Below, in pieces: positions 38,898 to 46,815 of a DNA stretch of 64,000 nucleotides. The notes beneath the pieces were generated by a model. That model worked only from the letters and a program-made list of their open reading frames with translations. It ran no database searches and was not told the DNA's origin. Source of the DNA: Segatella baroniae DSM 16972 = JCM 13447 (GTDB lineage: Bacteria; Bacteroidota; Bacteroidia; Bacteroidales; Bacteroidaceae); the NCBI RefSeq assembly GCF_000426585.1, contig NZ_AUFQ01000001.1, forward strand, positions 1 through 64,000. The letters run 5' to 3'. Positions within the stretch are counted from its first letter, which is position 1. Every line of letters starts with the position of its first letter. Both the position numbers and the translations under genes were made by a program.

Positions 38898-40106
38898 CTA
38901 TTCCGCGAAGCCTTTGGCCAAGCCTCCTCTGCTGGTTTCCTTGTAAAGTGACGGGATGTCGTGCCCCGTCTGCTTCATCACTTCCACCACGCGGTCGAAC
39001 GACACGCGGTGCTGGCCGTCGGAGAAAGACGCGTACAATTGTGCATCCAGCGCCCTACAGGCCGCAAAGGCGTTGCGCTCGATGCACGGAATCTGCACAA
39101 GTCCGCATACGGGGTCGCATGTCATGCCCAAATGGTGCTCCAGCCCCATCTCCGCCGCATACTCTATCTGCGACGGGCTGCCGCCGAACAGTTGGCAAGA
39201 GGCCACGCTGGCCATGGCACACGCCACGCCCACCTCGCCCTGGCAGCCCACTTCGGCACCCGAGATGGACGCGTTCTGCTTCACGATGTTGCCAAACAGG
39301 CCGGCCGTCGCCAAGGCATGAAGTATCTTGATCTCGCTGAAATTATGTCCTTTGTACAAATGATAGAGCACGGCGGGCACCACGCCGCACGCGCCGCAGG
39401 TAGGTGCCGTGACGATATTGCCACCCGAAGCGTTCTCTTCGCTCACGGCCAGCGCATAGGCGTAGACCATCCCCCTGCTCTGAAGGGACGGCTTATAGCC
39501 ACATGCCTTGATATAATAGGTGGAAGCCTTGCGGGCCAACCCCAGCGGTCCCGGCAGCACGCCTTCGTGGTTGATACCGCGTTCCACCGCGGCTTTCATG
39601 ATTTCCCACACTTCATGCAGATATTCCCATATCTCCGGTTTCTCACACATGTCGACATATTCCCAGTAAGAACGCCCGTTCTCATAGCACCAGCCCATGA
39701 TGTCTTTGATGGTTGTGAGCGGATAGATATGCCGGTGCGTGAAGACGCCCGTGTCTTCGGTGCCCTCCGAAAGTGCTCCTCCGCCTACGCTGTAGACCGT
39801 CCACTCCCCCAGCGACTCATGGTTTTCACCATAGGCGAAGAACTTCATGCCATTGGGATGAAAGGGCAGGAACACTTGCGGCTGCCATTCGATGTCCACT
39901 TTGCCTGCGGGGTTGAGCGTGTTGACAATCGCCACGTCTGTCATGTGGCCCTTTCCCGTAGCGGCCAGGCTGCCATAAAGTATCACCTTGAACGACTTGG
40001 CTGCCGAATACCTGTCCAGGAACAGCTTGGCGGCCTTCTGCGGCCCCATCGTGTGACTGCTCGATGGCCCGATACCTATTCTATATAACTCTGTCAATGA
40101 TTCCAT
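38898..40106 (-). CDS. sdaA: L-serine ammonia-lyase (iron-sulfur)
   Basis: Deaminates serine to pyruvate and ammonia using a [4Fe-4S] cluster. The 402-residue single-chain form starts ELYRIGIGPSSSHTMGPQKA (the conserved SSSHTMGP) and carries cluster cysteines in PTCGACGVVPAV and DPVCGLVQIPCIERN. The C-terminal DIPSLYKETSRGGLA is typical. The flippase gene follows 4 bp downstream on the same strand. Confidence 0.95.
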   Translation of the reverse strand: MESLTELYRIGIGPSSSHTMGPQKAAKLFLDRYSAAKSFKVILYGSLAATGKGHMTDVAIVNTLNPAGKVDIEWQPQVFLPFHPNGMKFFAYGENHESLGEWTVYSVGGGALSEGTEDTGVFTHRHIYPLTTIKDIMGWCYENGRSYWEYVDMCEKPEIWEYLHEVWEIMKAAVERGINHEGVLPGPLGLARKASTYYIKACGYKPSLQSRGMVYAYALAVSEENASGGNIVTAPTCGACGVVPAVLYHLYKGHNFSEIKILHALATAGLFGNIVKQNASISGAEVGCQGEVGVACAMASVASCQLFGGSPSQIEYAAEMGLEHHLGMTCDPVCGLVQIPCIERNAFAACRALDAQLYASFSDGQHRVSFDRVVEVMKQTGHDIPSLYKETSRGGLAKGFAE

Positions 40107-40428
40107 CTCTGCAAATTTTCTGTTTTGTGTTATTGAATCCGTATGGACTTTTTTTCATTCATCCCATGCCGTAAAGATTGCCGTATCTACCATTTCTCGA
40201 AACGCCATTGCATTCCGCCTGCAAAATTACGGATAAATCTCCATAAAACGCGCGGTCTTTCATGCCATTATGCAACAAGTTGCAAAATGCTTCACGTCTA
40301 AATGCTTTCTGTTCGCCACCACCCACCGTGCATGCGACCGCATTTGCCCCAAAATCAGTCATGAAAACATAGGCATGGTACACTCGCATGCAACCGCCAG
40401 ACGGTCGGTCCGTGGTTCAGATGGAAAT

Positions 40429-40465
40429 GTAAAAAGACCTAGGCCGAAGGTCTTGGTCTTTTTAC
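40429..40465. repeat. Hairpin repeat, GTAAAAAGACC type, copy A
   Basis: GTAAAAAGACC (40429-40439) pairs with 40455-40465; the loop contains TAGGCCGAAGGTCTT. Related copies occur at 41241-41267 and 41569-41595. Confidence 0.75.
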
Positions 40466-40501
40466 GCTTGTGGTGATTGCTGTCGAGAATGATGGATGAA
40501 G
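40439..40501. repeat. 63-bp dispersed repeat, first copy
   Basis: It begins CTAGGCCGAAGGTCTTGGTC, continues through the T-run and a GTGGTGATTGCTGTCGAGAA block and ends GATGAAG. It recurs in the same orientation at 41569-41631 with a handful of substitutions. Confidence 0.75.
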
Positions 40502-40507
40502 AAATGT

Positions 40508-40564
40508 ACGGGCTTCCCCAGAGGCATTCCCCTCCTCGGGAGGGGTCAGGGGAGGCACCTGTAG
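40508..40564. repeat. 57-bp GC-rich dispersed repeat, first copy
   Basis: ACGGGCTTCCCCAGAGGCAT begins a 57-bp sequence that recurs at 41849-41905 with a single difference. It contains a CCCCTC/GAGGGG palindrome and resembles REP-like intergenic elements. Confidence 0.85.
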
Positions 40565-40806
40565 AATGACCATAAACTTTTGAAGCAAGCGGGGGCACGC
40601 AACAAGAGCGATACGATGGCATGCGTCTTGATTTAAAGTTTAGGCTTCTTGGACATCATTGGAAGCCCCTTTGGGCCCGCAATGATTTGAGCAATCACCC
40701 TGTCGGTTCCGCAATAATCCCTCTGAATATCAAGCACTACAGTCCGAACGGGGCCATGAAGTGGAACAATTATTTTACAAAATGGCAAAAAAAATCATTC
40801 AAAACG

Positions 40807-40838
40807 TTTGGAAGAATGAAAATAAACACCTACCTTTG
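40807..40838 (+). promoter_or_regulatory. Promoter of tRNA-Ser/tRNA-Glu
   Basis: TTTG (40807-40810), 20-bp spacer, TACCTTTG (40831-40838): full consensus match, 44 bp before tRNA-Ser. Confidence 0.78.
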
Positions 40839-40882
40839 CACCGCATTTGAAAAACAATGCTCAGCAAAAGGACATTCCTTGA

Positions 40883-40969
40883 GGAAGGATGGGTGAGTGG
40901 CTGAAACCAGCAGTTTGCTAAACTGCCGTACGGGTTCCCGTACCGGGGGTTCGAATCCCCCTCCTTCCG
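40883..40969 (+). tRNA. tRNA-Ser (anticodon GCT)
   Basis: An 87-nt class II cloverleaf: acceptor GGAAGGA/TCCTTCC, anticodon GCT at 40917-40919, long variable arm (about TACGGGTTCCCGTA), T-arm GGGGGTTCGAATCCCCC. It reads AGC/AGT. CCA is not encoded. Confidence 0.95.
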
Positions 40970-40991
40970 CGGATAATTGCTGAGAGCTGAC

Positions 40992-41063
40992 GGTCGGTTC
41001 ATCTAACGGTTAGGATACAAGATTCTCAATCTTGGCATACGAGTTCGATTCTCGTACCGACTA
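40992..41063 (+). tRNA. tRNA-Glu (anticodon CTC)
   Basis: A 72-nt cloverleaf: acceptor GGTCGGT/ACCGACT with a terminal G-T pair, D-arm ATCTAACGGTTAGGAT, anticodon CTC at 41025-41027, T-arm ACGAGTTCGATTCTCGT. It reads GAG. It lies 22 bp after tRNA-Ser and is followed by a terminator. Confidence 0.92.
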
Positions 41064-41068
41064 CAAAA

Positions 41069-41107
41069 CAAGAGATATATCGTCGAGGATATATCTCTTG
41101 TTCTTTT
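41069..41107 (+). terminator. Intrinsic terminator of the tRNA-Ser/tRNA-Glu unit
   Basis: CAAGAGATATATC (41069-41081) pairs perfectly with 41088-41100, followed by TTCTTTTATTT. Confidence 0.88.
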
Positions 41108-41160
41108 ATTTATACCCTACAGTCATCTCCGGCGCATTCGATAACATTCTGGCGATAACC

Positions 41161-41500
41161 CCCAATCGTCCATTGCAACACAACGATGGTGTATTGTGCA
41201 TACAACCGCCAGGCAGTTGGCCCGAGGTGCAGCTGGAAATGTAAAAAGACCAAGGCCTACGGCCTAGTTTCTTGTTGTCGCGCGCCAGGCAGGGTAGCTC
41301 GCTGCGCTCGCACCCCTGCCCTCTAAAAAGGCCAACCGCGTTGCGGTAGCATGCAATCTCATTTATCTCCCAATCGGCCATTGCAACACAGCGATGGTGA
41401 TTGGCATGCAACTAAGTTGCGGTAGCATGCGACCTCATTTATCGTCTAATCTCCATTGCAACACAGGCATGGTGTATTGAGCATGCAACCGCCTTGGCGG
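41161..41500. repeat. Three copies of a 40-75 bp direct repeat
   Basis: CCATTGCAACACA-x-CGATGG followed by TGTATTG and GCATGCAACC-like text starts at 41170, 41379 and 41453. The last two lie in units of about 75 bp that also share GTTGCGGTAGCATGC and CTCATTTATC (41340 and 41417). AACCGCCTTGGCGGTT at 41487-41502 is a perfect palindrome. Confidence 0.7.
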
Positions 41501-41547
41501 TTGGTCCTTTTAGAGGGCAGGGGTGCGAGCGAAGCGAGCTACCCTGT
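41290..41547. repeat. 44-bp inverted repeat, arms 41290-41333 and 41505-41547
   Basis: CAGGGTAGCTCGCTGCGCTC at 41290, running on through GCACCCCTGCCCTCTAAAAA, returns as its reverse complement at 41505-41547 with few differences. The arms are 171 bp apart and the region between has no gene. Confidence 0.75.
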
Positions 41548-41568
41548 CCAAGCTTGATTGGTGAGGAA

Positions 41569-41631
41569 CTAGGCCGAAGGTCTTGGTCTTTTTACGTTTG
41601 TGGCGATTGTTGTCGGGAATGATGGGTGAAG
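41569..41631. repeat. 63-bp dispersed repeat, second copy
   Basis: Same orientation as the copy at 40439-40501. In the first locus the 57-bp repeat follows after 6 bp; here it follows after 217 bp that contain the 44-bp tandem repeats. Confidence 0.75.
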
Positions 41632-41640
41632 TGTTCGACT

Positions 41641-41784
41641 TTCGGAAGCCAGAAGCAGCTCTTTCGAATTGCAGGAGCAGTCCTTTCGGAAGCCAGAAGC
41701 AGCTCTTTCAAATTGCAGGAGCAGTCCTTTCGGAAGTCAGAAGCAGCCTTTTCATAAGCTCAAAGCTACTCTTTCAGAAGCCAA
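41641..41784. repeat. Tandem repeat, 44-bp unit, about 3.3 copies
   Basis: TTCGGAAGCCAGAAGCAGCT starts at 41641, 41685 and 41729 (as GAAGTC), and in degraded form at 41773 (TTCAGAAGCC), an exact 44-bp period. Each unit is two related 22-bp halves (AGAAGCAGCTCTTTCG and AGGAGCAGTCCTTTCG). Confidence 0.88.
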
Positions 41785-41848
41785 AAAGGTGTCGATGAGA
41801 AAAGGGATAGACGAAGACCATCCATCACCAACTATTACCAACTCCAAT

Positions 41849-41905
41849 GCACGGGCTTCCCCAGAGGCATTCCCCTCCTCGGGAGGGGTTAGGGGAGGCA
41901 CCTGT
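41849..41905. repeat. 57-bp GC-rich dispersed repeat, second copy
   Basis: Differs from 40508-40564 at one position (GGTTAGG for GGTCAGG), in the same orientation. Confidence 0.85.
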
Positions 41906-42136
41906 AGGCATGCAAAGGCACGGGCTGCAAGGGCGATAGGATGGCCATGGTTGCGGTCGGCTGCCCCCTGGATGGCGGGAGAGCAGGCTCGCATGACGGC
42001 ACCCGTGGCTTTCTTGCGGGGGTTGAAGCCTGAGACTTCACTCCCTACAACGGCTTTTCAGCTCCAAAAATCTATATTTCGGGCAACGAGCCTCCAGTGG
42101 CGATTTTTTGAGGGAAGGAAGAGCACTTCGGCATGG

Positions 42137-42544
42137 TCAGACCGGATCTTGCGTCGGGTCTTCATCAAACAAACAATCGGCCGACAGCATTTCCTCGTCG
42201 TCAAACCACGTACTCAACTTCGCCTTCGCTTTGACTTTCACGTCTTCCGACACCTGGCCCCAAATCTTCCTGAGCACGTAAATCAACACGGCAATGTCGT
42301 CGCTCAAGCCGGCGATAGGAATGGCGTCGGGCACGATGTCCATCGGACTGATCAGATAGCCCAAGGCGCCGATGATGATGGCCTTGTCCTTCACCGACAC
42401 CCTGTCGCTCTCCAACGTGTAATACAAGACAAGGGCCACATAAACCAACTTGGCCCCCGACCGCTTGGCGATTCGTTGAATCTTCTCGACGAAACCCACT
42501 CTCGTGAATTTGTCCTTATACTTCATAAAGTCAGGTAGTTCCAT
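42137..42544 (-). CDS. DUF1232 (YkvA-like) protein
   Basis: A 135-residue protein whose centre (AIIIGALGYLISPMDIVPDA, then IPIAGLSDDIAVLIYVL) is the DUF1232/YkvA motif with its YLISPxDxxPD core. The domain probably forms a short membrane hairpin; its role is unknown. It stands alone between the repeat island and rnpB. Confidence 0.88.
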   Translation of the reverse strand: MELPDFMKYKDKFTRVGFVEKIQRIAKRSGAKLVYVALVLYYTLESDRVSVKDKAIIIGALGYLISPMDIVPDAIPIAGLSDDIAVLIYVLRKIWGQVSEDVKVKAKAKLSTWFDDEEMLSADCLFDEDPTQDPV

Positions 42545-42591
42545 GTCATTGCAAAAGAAGAAACATGTGATGGATTCAAAAGAAAAAAAAG

Positions 42592-42977
42592 AAATAGCAC
42601 CCCTATAAGCCGGGTTCTGTATTCTCGCCTACCGAGAAGGCCGGCAAGAACGCCTGCCATTTATCTAATCCATGGGTCACCCCACGGCTCAAGCGTTCCA
42701 CCCTCCGCAGTATTGCGTGACACGCAATGTCAAACGAGCAGCTTTCATCCTGCGGTTTACATGAACTTGCGACCTCCGGCCGGCACAGCACACCAATCAC
42801 TTGGTGCCTGGTGGTCTCTTGCTCCACCTTCTCACCCTTACCTTTTGCAAGGCGGTTGTTTTCTTCTGCCTATACCCGATGTCACCATCGCCTTCCATTT
42901 TCAGAAGCGGAGTGCTCTATGTCGCCCGGACTTTCCTCTCGCACTTTCGTGCCAGCGGCAGGCCGGGGTGCTATTTC
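42592..42977 (-). ncRNA. rnpB: RNase P RNA
   Basis: On the minus strand the RNA begins AAATAGCACCCCGGCCTGCC and soon shows the diagnostic GAGGAAAGTCCGGGC; its end, ACAGAACCCGGCTTATAG then GGGTGCTATTT, pairs with the 5' end. The length of about 386 nt is normal for bacterial type A RNA, the catalytic part of tRNA 5' processing. Ends are estimated from the closing helix. Confidence 0.93.
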
Positions 42978-42984
42978 TATGTTG

Positions 42985-42992
42985 CAAAGTTA
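42985..42992 (-). promoter_or_regulatory. -7 box of rnpB
   Basis: Minus-strand TAACTTTG, about 8 bp before the inferred RNA 5' end. No clear -33 box. Confidence 0.6.
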
Positions 42993-43096
42993 ATAAAAAC
43001 ATCCCTTGCCGCTGCTTTTCCGCCTCAAATTCATCAAGCGGCAAGGTTTATTTAATACTAATTAAGGTGTTCAGTCAGTGCGCTTCGCGTTTCGAA

Positions 43097-43801
43097 TCAA
43101 ACCTCTTCAGGCGTAATCAGCTTATATCCTTTGCCATGGATATTGATGATTTCAATTTGGTCGTCGTCCTTCAAGTGCTTGCGCAGTTTGGTGATATAGA
43201 CGTCCATGGAGCGTGCGTTGAAATAGTTGTCGTCGATCCAAATCGTCTTCAGGGCGAAGTCGCGTTGCAGGATTTCGTTCGCATGCGAGCAGAGGAGGGC
43301 CAGCAATTCGTTCTCCTTGGTCGTCAGCTTGGTCTGCTTCTCGCCAATCGTGAGCAGTTGCTTCTGCGTGTCGAACGTGAAGCGGCCGATGTGGTACAAG
43401 GTAGACTCCTTGTTCTTCTTGCCGCGAACCCTGCGCAGGATGGCTTCGATACGCAACACGAGTTCCTCCATGGAGAAGGGCTTCGTGATATAGTCGTCGG
43501 CACCAATCTTGAACCCTTCCAGTATGTCGTCCTTCAGGGTCTTGGCCGTCAGGAAGATGATGGGGATTTCCGCGTTGGCCTGACGTATCTCCTGTGCCAA
43601 GGTGAAGCCGTCCTTCTTTGGCATCATCACGTCCAGCACACAGATGTCGAACTTGCTTTTCATAAACTCTCTGTAACCCTGTTCGCCGTCGGGGCAAAGG
43701 GTTGCAACAAAACCTTTGGCTTGCAAATACTCACGGAGCAACATGCCCAGGTTTTCATCATCTTCACACAATAAGATTTTCAGTTGATCTTCCATAATCA
43801 T
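43097..43801 (-). CDS. rprY: OmpR-family response regulator RprY
   Basis: A 234-residue DNA-binding regulator: receiver domain with acidic pocket CEDDEN (12-17) and phospho-acceptor Asp57 in CVLDVMMPKKDG, then a winged-helix domain (about 135-232; LTTKENELLALLCSHANEIL, NARSMDVYITKLRKHL). Sequence and pairing with the kinase gene match RprY of Bacteroides, for which regulation of metabolic and stress genes is reported. The kinase gene lies 49 bp upstream. A nearby ATG at 43795 is an equally good start. Confidence 0.9.
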   Translation of the reverse strand: MIMEDQLKILLCEDDENLGMLLREYLQAKGFVATLCPDGEQGYREFMKSKFDICVLDVMMPKKDGFTLAQEIRQANAEIPIIFLTAKTLKDDILEGFKIGADDYITKPFSMEELVLRIEAILRRVRGKKNKESTLYHIGRFTFDTQKQLLTIGEKQTKLTTKENELLALLCSHANEILQRDFALKTIWIDDNYFNARSMDVYITKLRKHLKDDDQIEIINIHGKGYKLITPEEV

Positions 43802-43850
43802 ATCATTTAAATGGTTTCCGTTTTCTTATTTCATCTTTACCAAGTCAATG

Positions 43851-45419
43851 TCAAGCGTCGACGACGAAAGGCAGGCGAACGGTGAACTTCGTGCCTTTGC
43901 CGTACTCGCTGTCCACCCTTATGTCGCCGTCATGCAGGTCTATCATCTTCCTGACGTAGGCCAGGCCAAGACCGAAGCCTTTGACATCGTGGACATTCCC
44001 AGTATGAACCCTGTAGAACTTGTCGAAGACCTTACGCAGGTTGTCGCGCTTAATGCCAATGCCCGTATCGCGCACCGAGAAGCATACCATGTTGCCCTGG
44101 TTCCAAGTCTTCAGATACAAGTTCAGCGGTTCTTCGGGTTTGCGATACTTCACGGCATTGTCCAACAGATTGAAAATCACGTTCTGGAAGTGCATTTCAT
44201 CCACATAGATTGTGGAATCGACCGCTTCTATGTCGGTGAAAATCTTTCCGCCCGTATGCTCCACGCGCAAGGTGAACGAGTTGCCGATGTTCTCTATCAT
44301 CTCATTCAGGTCTACCTGTTTCTTCTTCAAAACAGCCTTCTTGCGGTCGTACATGGACATCTGCAGCACTTTCTCTACCAAGAACCGCAGGCGTTTGCTC
44401 TCGTCGTTGATGACGCCTCCCAAATGGGCCATCATGGTTTCGCTCTTGGCGACACTCTTGTCGTTCAACATCTGGGCCGCCAACGAAATGCTTGCGATGG
44501 GTGTCTTCAATTCGTGGGTCATGTTGTTGATGAAGTCGTTTTTGATTTCCGTATAACGTTTCTGGCGGAAGACGACCACAATCGTAAAGATGAAGGTCAC
44601 CAACAGCACGAAAGTGAAGACAATGCTGGGAATCATGAACTTCACCGAAGAGAAGATGTAGCTGCCCATGTCGGGGAAATGGACTCTGACGACGCCCATC
44701 TTTGCCGAGGGGTCGTTTCGGAACAGCGGCTGCGAATAGGTGTTCTCTTCTCCGTCAGCGGAATAATCCGGACAACGATAAACCTCACGCCCGTCCTGCG
44801 TGCAGACAGTGAAGTGATAGGGGATGTTCACCCCGTTGTTTATCATCTCGGCCTTCAAGTCCTGGTCGAGCAGCTTGAAGTTGATTCGTTCCTTCAGTGG
44901 CTTGTCGCTGGCGGAATAGAGAATCGAGTAGACCACCTCGTCGAGCAAAGCTTTCTGATAGATGTATCGGTTCTTGACTATTTCCTGAAGCGACTTCGAG
45001 GCTTCGGAAATGGAGTTCTTGTCGCTTTTCAGAATCATGGCCTTGGGGCGCTGTGCCGGTCGGGTCTCTATGGTCTTGAGCTGAAAGGACGAATAGATGG
45101 TGCCGTCCTTGCCGGCCACCGAGAAAGAGTGAGACTGCTGTATCGACCCGTCTGGACTCAAAGCTCCCGAACGCGTTCCGACGGAATCCCGGCGAAAAGC
45201 CTTGCGCTCCGTCTCGTTCACATCTTTCTCCAAATAGCGTAGGGTCTCGTTGAGTTCGAGATTGCGTGAAGCCTGATAAAGCGCTCTCATCACACTCTCG
45301 TCAAACTGCTCCTTCTTCATGTCGGCCATCTCCTGTATGTAATTCAACTGGAGATAGAGAAGGGCCAGGAACGAGAGTCCCATGATGATGGCAATAGTCC
45401 ATATTGTTCTTTGCTTCAT
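43851..45419 (-). CDS. rprX: Sensor histidine kinase RprX
   Basis: A 522-residue inner-membrane kinase: membrane helix about 8-24, periplasmic sensing region about 25-250, second membrane helix about 255-280, HisKA domain with His302 in NNMTHELKTPIASISLAAQ, and HATPase boxes (NVIFNLLDNAVKY, DTGIGIK, GFGLGLAYV, GKGTKFTVRLPF). It would phosphorylate RprY, encoded just downstream. Signal unknown. Confidence 0.9.
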   Translation of the reverse strand: MKQRTIWTIAIIMGLSFLALLYLQLNYIQEMADMKKEQFDESVMRALYQASRNLELNETLRYLEKDVNETERKAFRRDSVGTRSGALSPDGSIQQSHSFSVAGKDGTIYSSFQLKTIETRPAQRPKAMILKSDKNSISEASKSLQEIVKNRYIYQKALLDEVVYSILYSASDKPLKERINFKLLDQDLKAEMINNGVNIPYHFTVCTQDGREVYRCPDYSADGEENTYSQPLFRNDPSAKMGVVRVHFPDMGSYIFSSVKFMIPSIVFTFVLLVTFIFTIVVVFRQKRYTEIKNDFINNMTHELKTPIASISLAAQMLNDKSVAKSETMMAHLGGVINDESKRLRFLVEKVLQMSMYDRKKAVLKKKQVDLNEMIENIGNSFTLRVEHTGGKIFTDIEAVDSTIYVDEMHFQNVIFNLLDNAVKYRKPEEPLNLYLKTWNQGNMVCFSVRDTGIGIKRDNLRKVFDKFYRVHTGNVHDVKGFGLGLAYVRKMIDLHDGDIRVDSEYGKGTKFTVRLPFVVDA

Positions 45420-45453
45420 AACCTTTCAATTCGTCTTTTGATTACTCTTTGGG

Positions 45454-45485
45454 CAAAGATAAGCAAATCCTTAATACATTAACAA
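45454..45485 (-). promoter_or_regulatory. Promoter of rprX-rprY
   Basis: Minus-strand TATCTTTG (45454-45461), 21-bp spacer, TTG (45483-45485), 35 bp before the rprX ATG. Confidence 0.65.
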
Positions 45486-45660
45486 TATTGTGTTAATTTT
45501 CAATCTTGATTTTATTTTATTTAACCAAATACGCATTAATGTGATTATATACACAAACAAGAAGGCGTGTTGCATCCTTCAAGAACAGCCGGCCCACCTC
45601 ATTTCTTTCAATGAAATCTTTTTTCTTGATTCAGCAAGGGCCAAATACAATAATTTTATG

Positions 45661-45668
45661 TAAGTTTG
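45661..45668 (+). promoter_or_regulatory. -7 box of ispE
   Basis: TAAGTTTG, 37 bp before the ATG at 45706. It makes the longer frame starting at 45676 unlikely. Confidence 0.5.
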
Positions 45669-45705
45669 CAGATGATTGAATAAAAGCAAACAGAACCTAA
45701 CGTTT

Positions 45706-46545
45706 ATGATTACATTTCCCTGCTGCAAAATAAACCTTGGCCTGAACGTTGTAAGTGTCAGGCCAGACGGCTACCACGACATTGAAACGGTCTTCTACCC
45801 TATCCCGCTTACCGACACCCTGGAAATCAAACTGATGAGTGACGAGTTTCCCTGTTCGACAGATTGCGACCTCAAGACCTCCGGTGACGCCGTGGAATGC
45901 AAAGAAGAAGACAATTTGGTTGTCAAGGCATACAACCTACTCAAGAAAAACTTTCAGCTTCCACGAATACACGCTCATTTATTCAAGCGCATCCCCTCGC
46001 AGGCAGGACTTGGAGGCGGTTCCAGTGACGCAGCCTACATGGTCAGGCTGCTGGATGAAAGGTTCAGGCTGAACATGGGCATTGCGGAAATGGAACGGTA
46101 TGCCGCGCGCCTCGGCGCCGACTGCCCGTTCTTTATAACCGCGGAGCCTTCTTTCGCAACGGGAATCGGAGAAATCCTCTCCCCGGCAGATTATGTTTGT
46201 CGCCGATTGGAAGGTCTCTACATCGCCATTGTCAAAGTCGACGCATCGGTATCAACCCGCGACGCATACAACAGAATTACTCCTCAGCGGCCCGCCAAAA
46301 GTTGCAATGAAATTGTCAGAATGCCGGTTGAAAGCTGGCGTGAAACGTTGACGAATGATTTTGAAGTTCCTGCGTTCGAACAATTCCCCATCTTGGGCGA
46401 GATAAAGCAAAATCTCTATCGGCTGGGGGCCATTTATGCCCAAATGTCAGGAAGTGGAAGTGCCATGTTCGGCATTTTCAAGGCTCTGCCCACTGATTTA
46501 CAGAAACATTTTCCCAACGCATTCATCTTCACTTGCAAATGCTGA
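45706..46545 (+). CDS. ispE: 4-diphosphocytidyl-2-C-methyl-D-erythritol kinase
   Basis: GHMP kinase of the MEP isoprenoid pathway. From MITFPCCKINLGLNVVSVRP the protein has 279 residues; the family hallmarks are CKINLGLNV near the start, the ATP-binding PSQAGLGGGSSDAA (about 100-113) and the C-terminal AQMSGSGSAMFGIF. Length is normal. It ends at a double hairpin shared with the converging rpmB operon. Confidence 0.94.
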   Translation: MITFPCCKINLGLNVVSVRPDGYHDIETVFYPIPLTDTLEIKLMSDEFPCSTDCDLKTSGDAVECKEEDNLVVKAYNLLKKNFQLPRIHAHLFKRIPSQAGLGGGSSDAAYMVRLLDERFRLNMGIAEMERYAARLGADCPFFITAEPSFATGIGEILSPADYVCRRLEGLYIAIVKVDASVSTRDAYNRITPQRPAKSCNEIVRMPVESWRETLTNDFEVPAFEQFPILGEIKQNLYRLGAIYAQMSGSGSAMFGIFKALPTDLQKHFPNAFIFTCKC

Positions 46546-46555
46546 TCAAAAAAAG

Positions 46556-46623
46556 AGGAACTCTTGTTGTAGAGTTCCTTGTATGAAAAAAGAGGATATG
46601 TACATTCAATACACATCCTCTTT
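46556..46623. terminator. Two hairpins between ispE and the rpmB operon
   Basis: AGGAACTC/GAGTTCCT (46556-46579) and AAAGAGGATATGT/ACACATCCTCTTT (46588-46623, one mismatch) lie between converging stops. The second is flanked by A- and T-runs and can act on both strands. Confidence 0.75.
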
Positions 46624-46642
46624 CCTATATTAGATATCAATT

Positions 46643-46801
46643 TTAGTTCTTGAAGAAATCCTTGACAGCCTCGTTGGGCACCATCTGCTCATCAAATATA
46701 TAAGCACCGGTCTTCGGACTCTTAACCATCTTTATCACTTTTGAATAAGCTCTACCATCTGTAGACCCTTCGTGAAGGGTAGCGACCGCTTTTTTTGCCA
46801 T
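46643..46801 (-). CDS. DUF4295 protein, small basic, ribosomal-operon partner
   Basis: A 52-residue protein (MAKKAVATLHEGSTDGRAYS, then KVIKMVKSPKTGAYIFDEQM and VPNEAVKDFFKN) that matches DUF4295. It is third in the order rpmB-rpmG-DUF4295, 14 bp after rpmG. The size, charge and operon point to a ribosome-associated protein; it may be the extra Bacteroidota large-subunit protein described in Flavobacterium, but I am not sure of that identity. Confidence 0.85.
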   Translation of the reverse strand: MAKKAVATLHEGSTDGRAYSKVIKMVKSPKTGAYIFDEQMVPNEAVKDFFKN

Positions 46802-46815
46802 ATTCCAATCTCCTT

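Larger units (their letters stand above)
40107..40806. other. Gene-free spacer upstream of tRNA-Ser with dispersed repeats
   Basis: No coding frame is convincing. The left part (40107-40330) is plain. From about 40336 it holds a fragment also found near 59255, a hairpin at 40429-40465, a 63-bp repeat (40439-40501) and a 57-bp repeat (40508-40564), each with a second copy near 41.6-41.9 kb. About 40570-40806 shows nothing recognisable. Confidence 0.6.
41108..42136. other. Repeat-rich, apparently gene-free island
   Basis: About 1 kb with direct, inverted and tandem repeats (listed separately) and no convincing gene. Frames open across it are explained by the repeats: the 44-bp tandem unit is not a multiple of three, and no frame starts with a promoter or recognisable domain. 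About 41910-42136 has no repeats I could see. Confidence 0.6.

Noticed and set aside
38240..39331. Long open frame on the plus strand (363 codons) opposite the flippase and serine deaminase genes
   Set aside because: Antisense to two well-supported genes; composition is rich in Gln, Arg, His and Pro, as expected from a reverse reading of GC-rich coding DNA, and no domain is visible.
38961..40088. Long plus-strand frame (375 codons) opposite sdaA
   Set aside because: Lies wholly inside the sdaA gene on the other strand; sdaA has clear cluster motifs.
41641..41784. Regularly spaced repeats that could suggest a CRISPR array
   Set aside because: The units are contiguous and similar throughout, with no unique spacers, and no cas genes are near.
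40883..42136. Integrated element using tRNA-Ser or tRNA-Glu as attachment site
   Set aside because: No integrase gene and no duplicated tRNA 3' end were seen; only small repeats occur.
41669..42538. Plus-strand frame of 289 codons across the tandem repeats and the DUF1232 gene
   Set aside because: Its first part translates the 44-bp repeats, its second part is antisense to DUF1232; no domain recognised.
42713..43774. Plus-strand frame of 353 codons covering rnpB and rprY
   Set aside because: It crosses a clear RNase P RNA gene and is antisense to the response regulator gene.
45486..45660. Possible riboswitch in the rprX-ispE divergent spacer
   Set aside because: AT-rich with no recognisable conserved aptamer core or expression platform.
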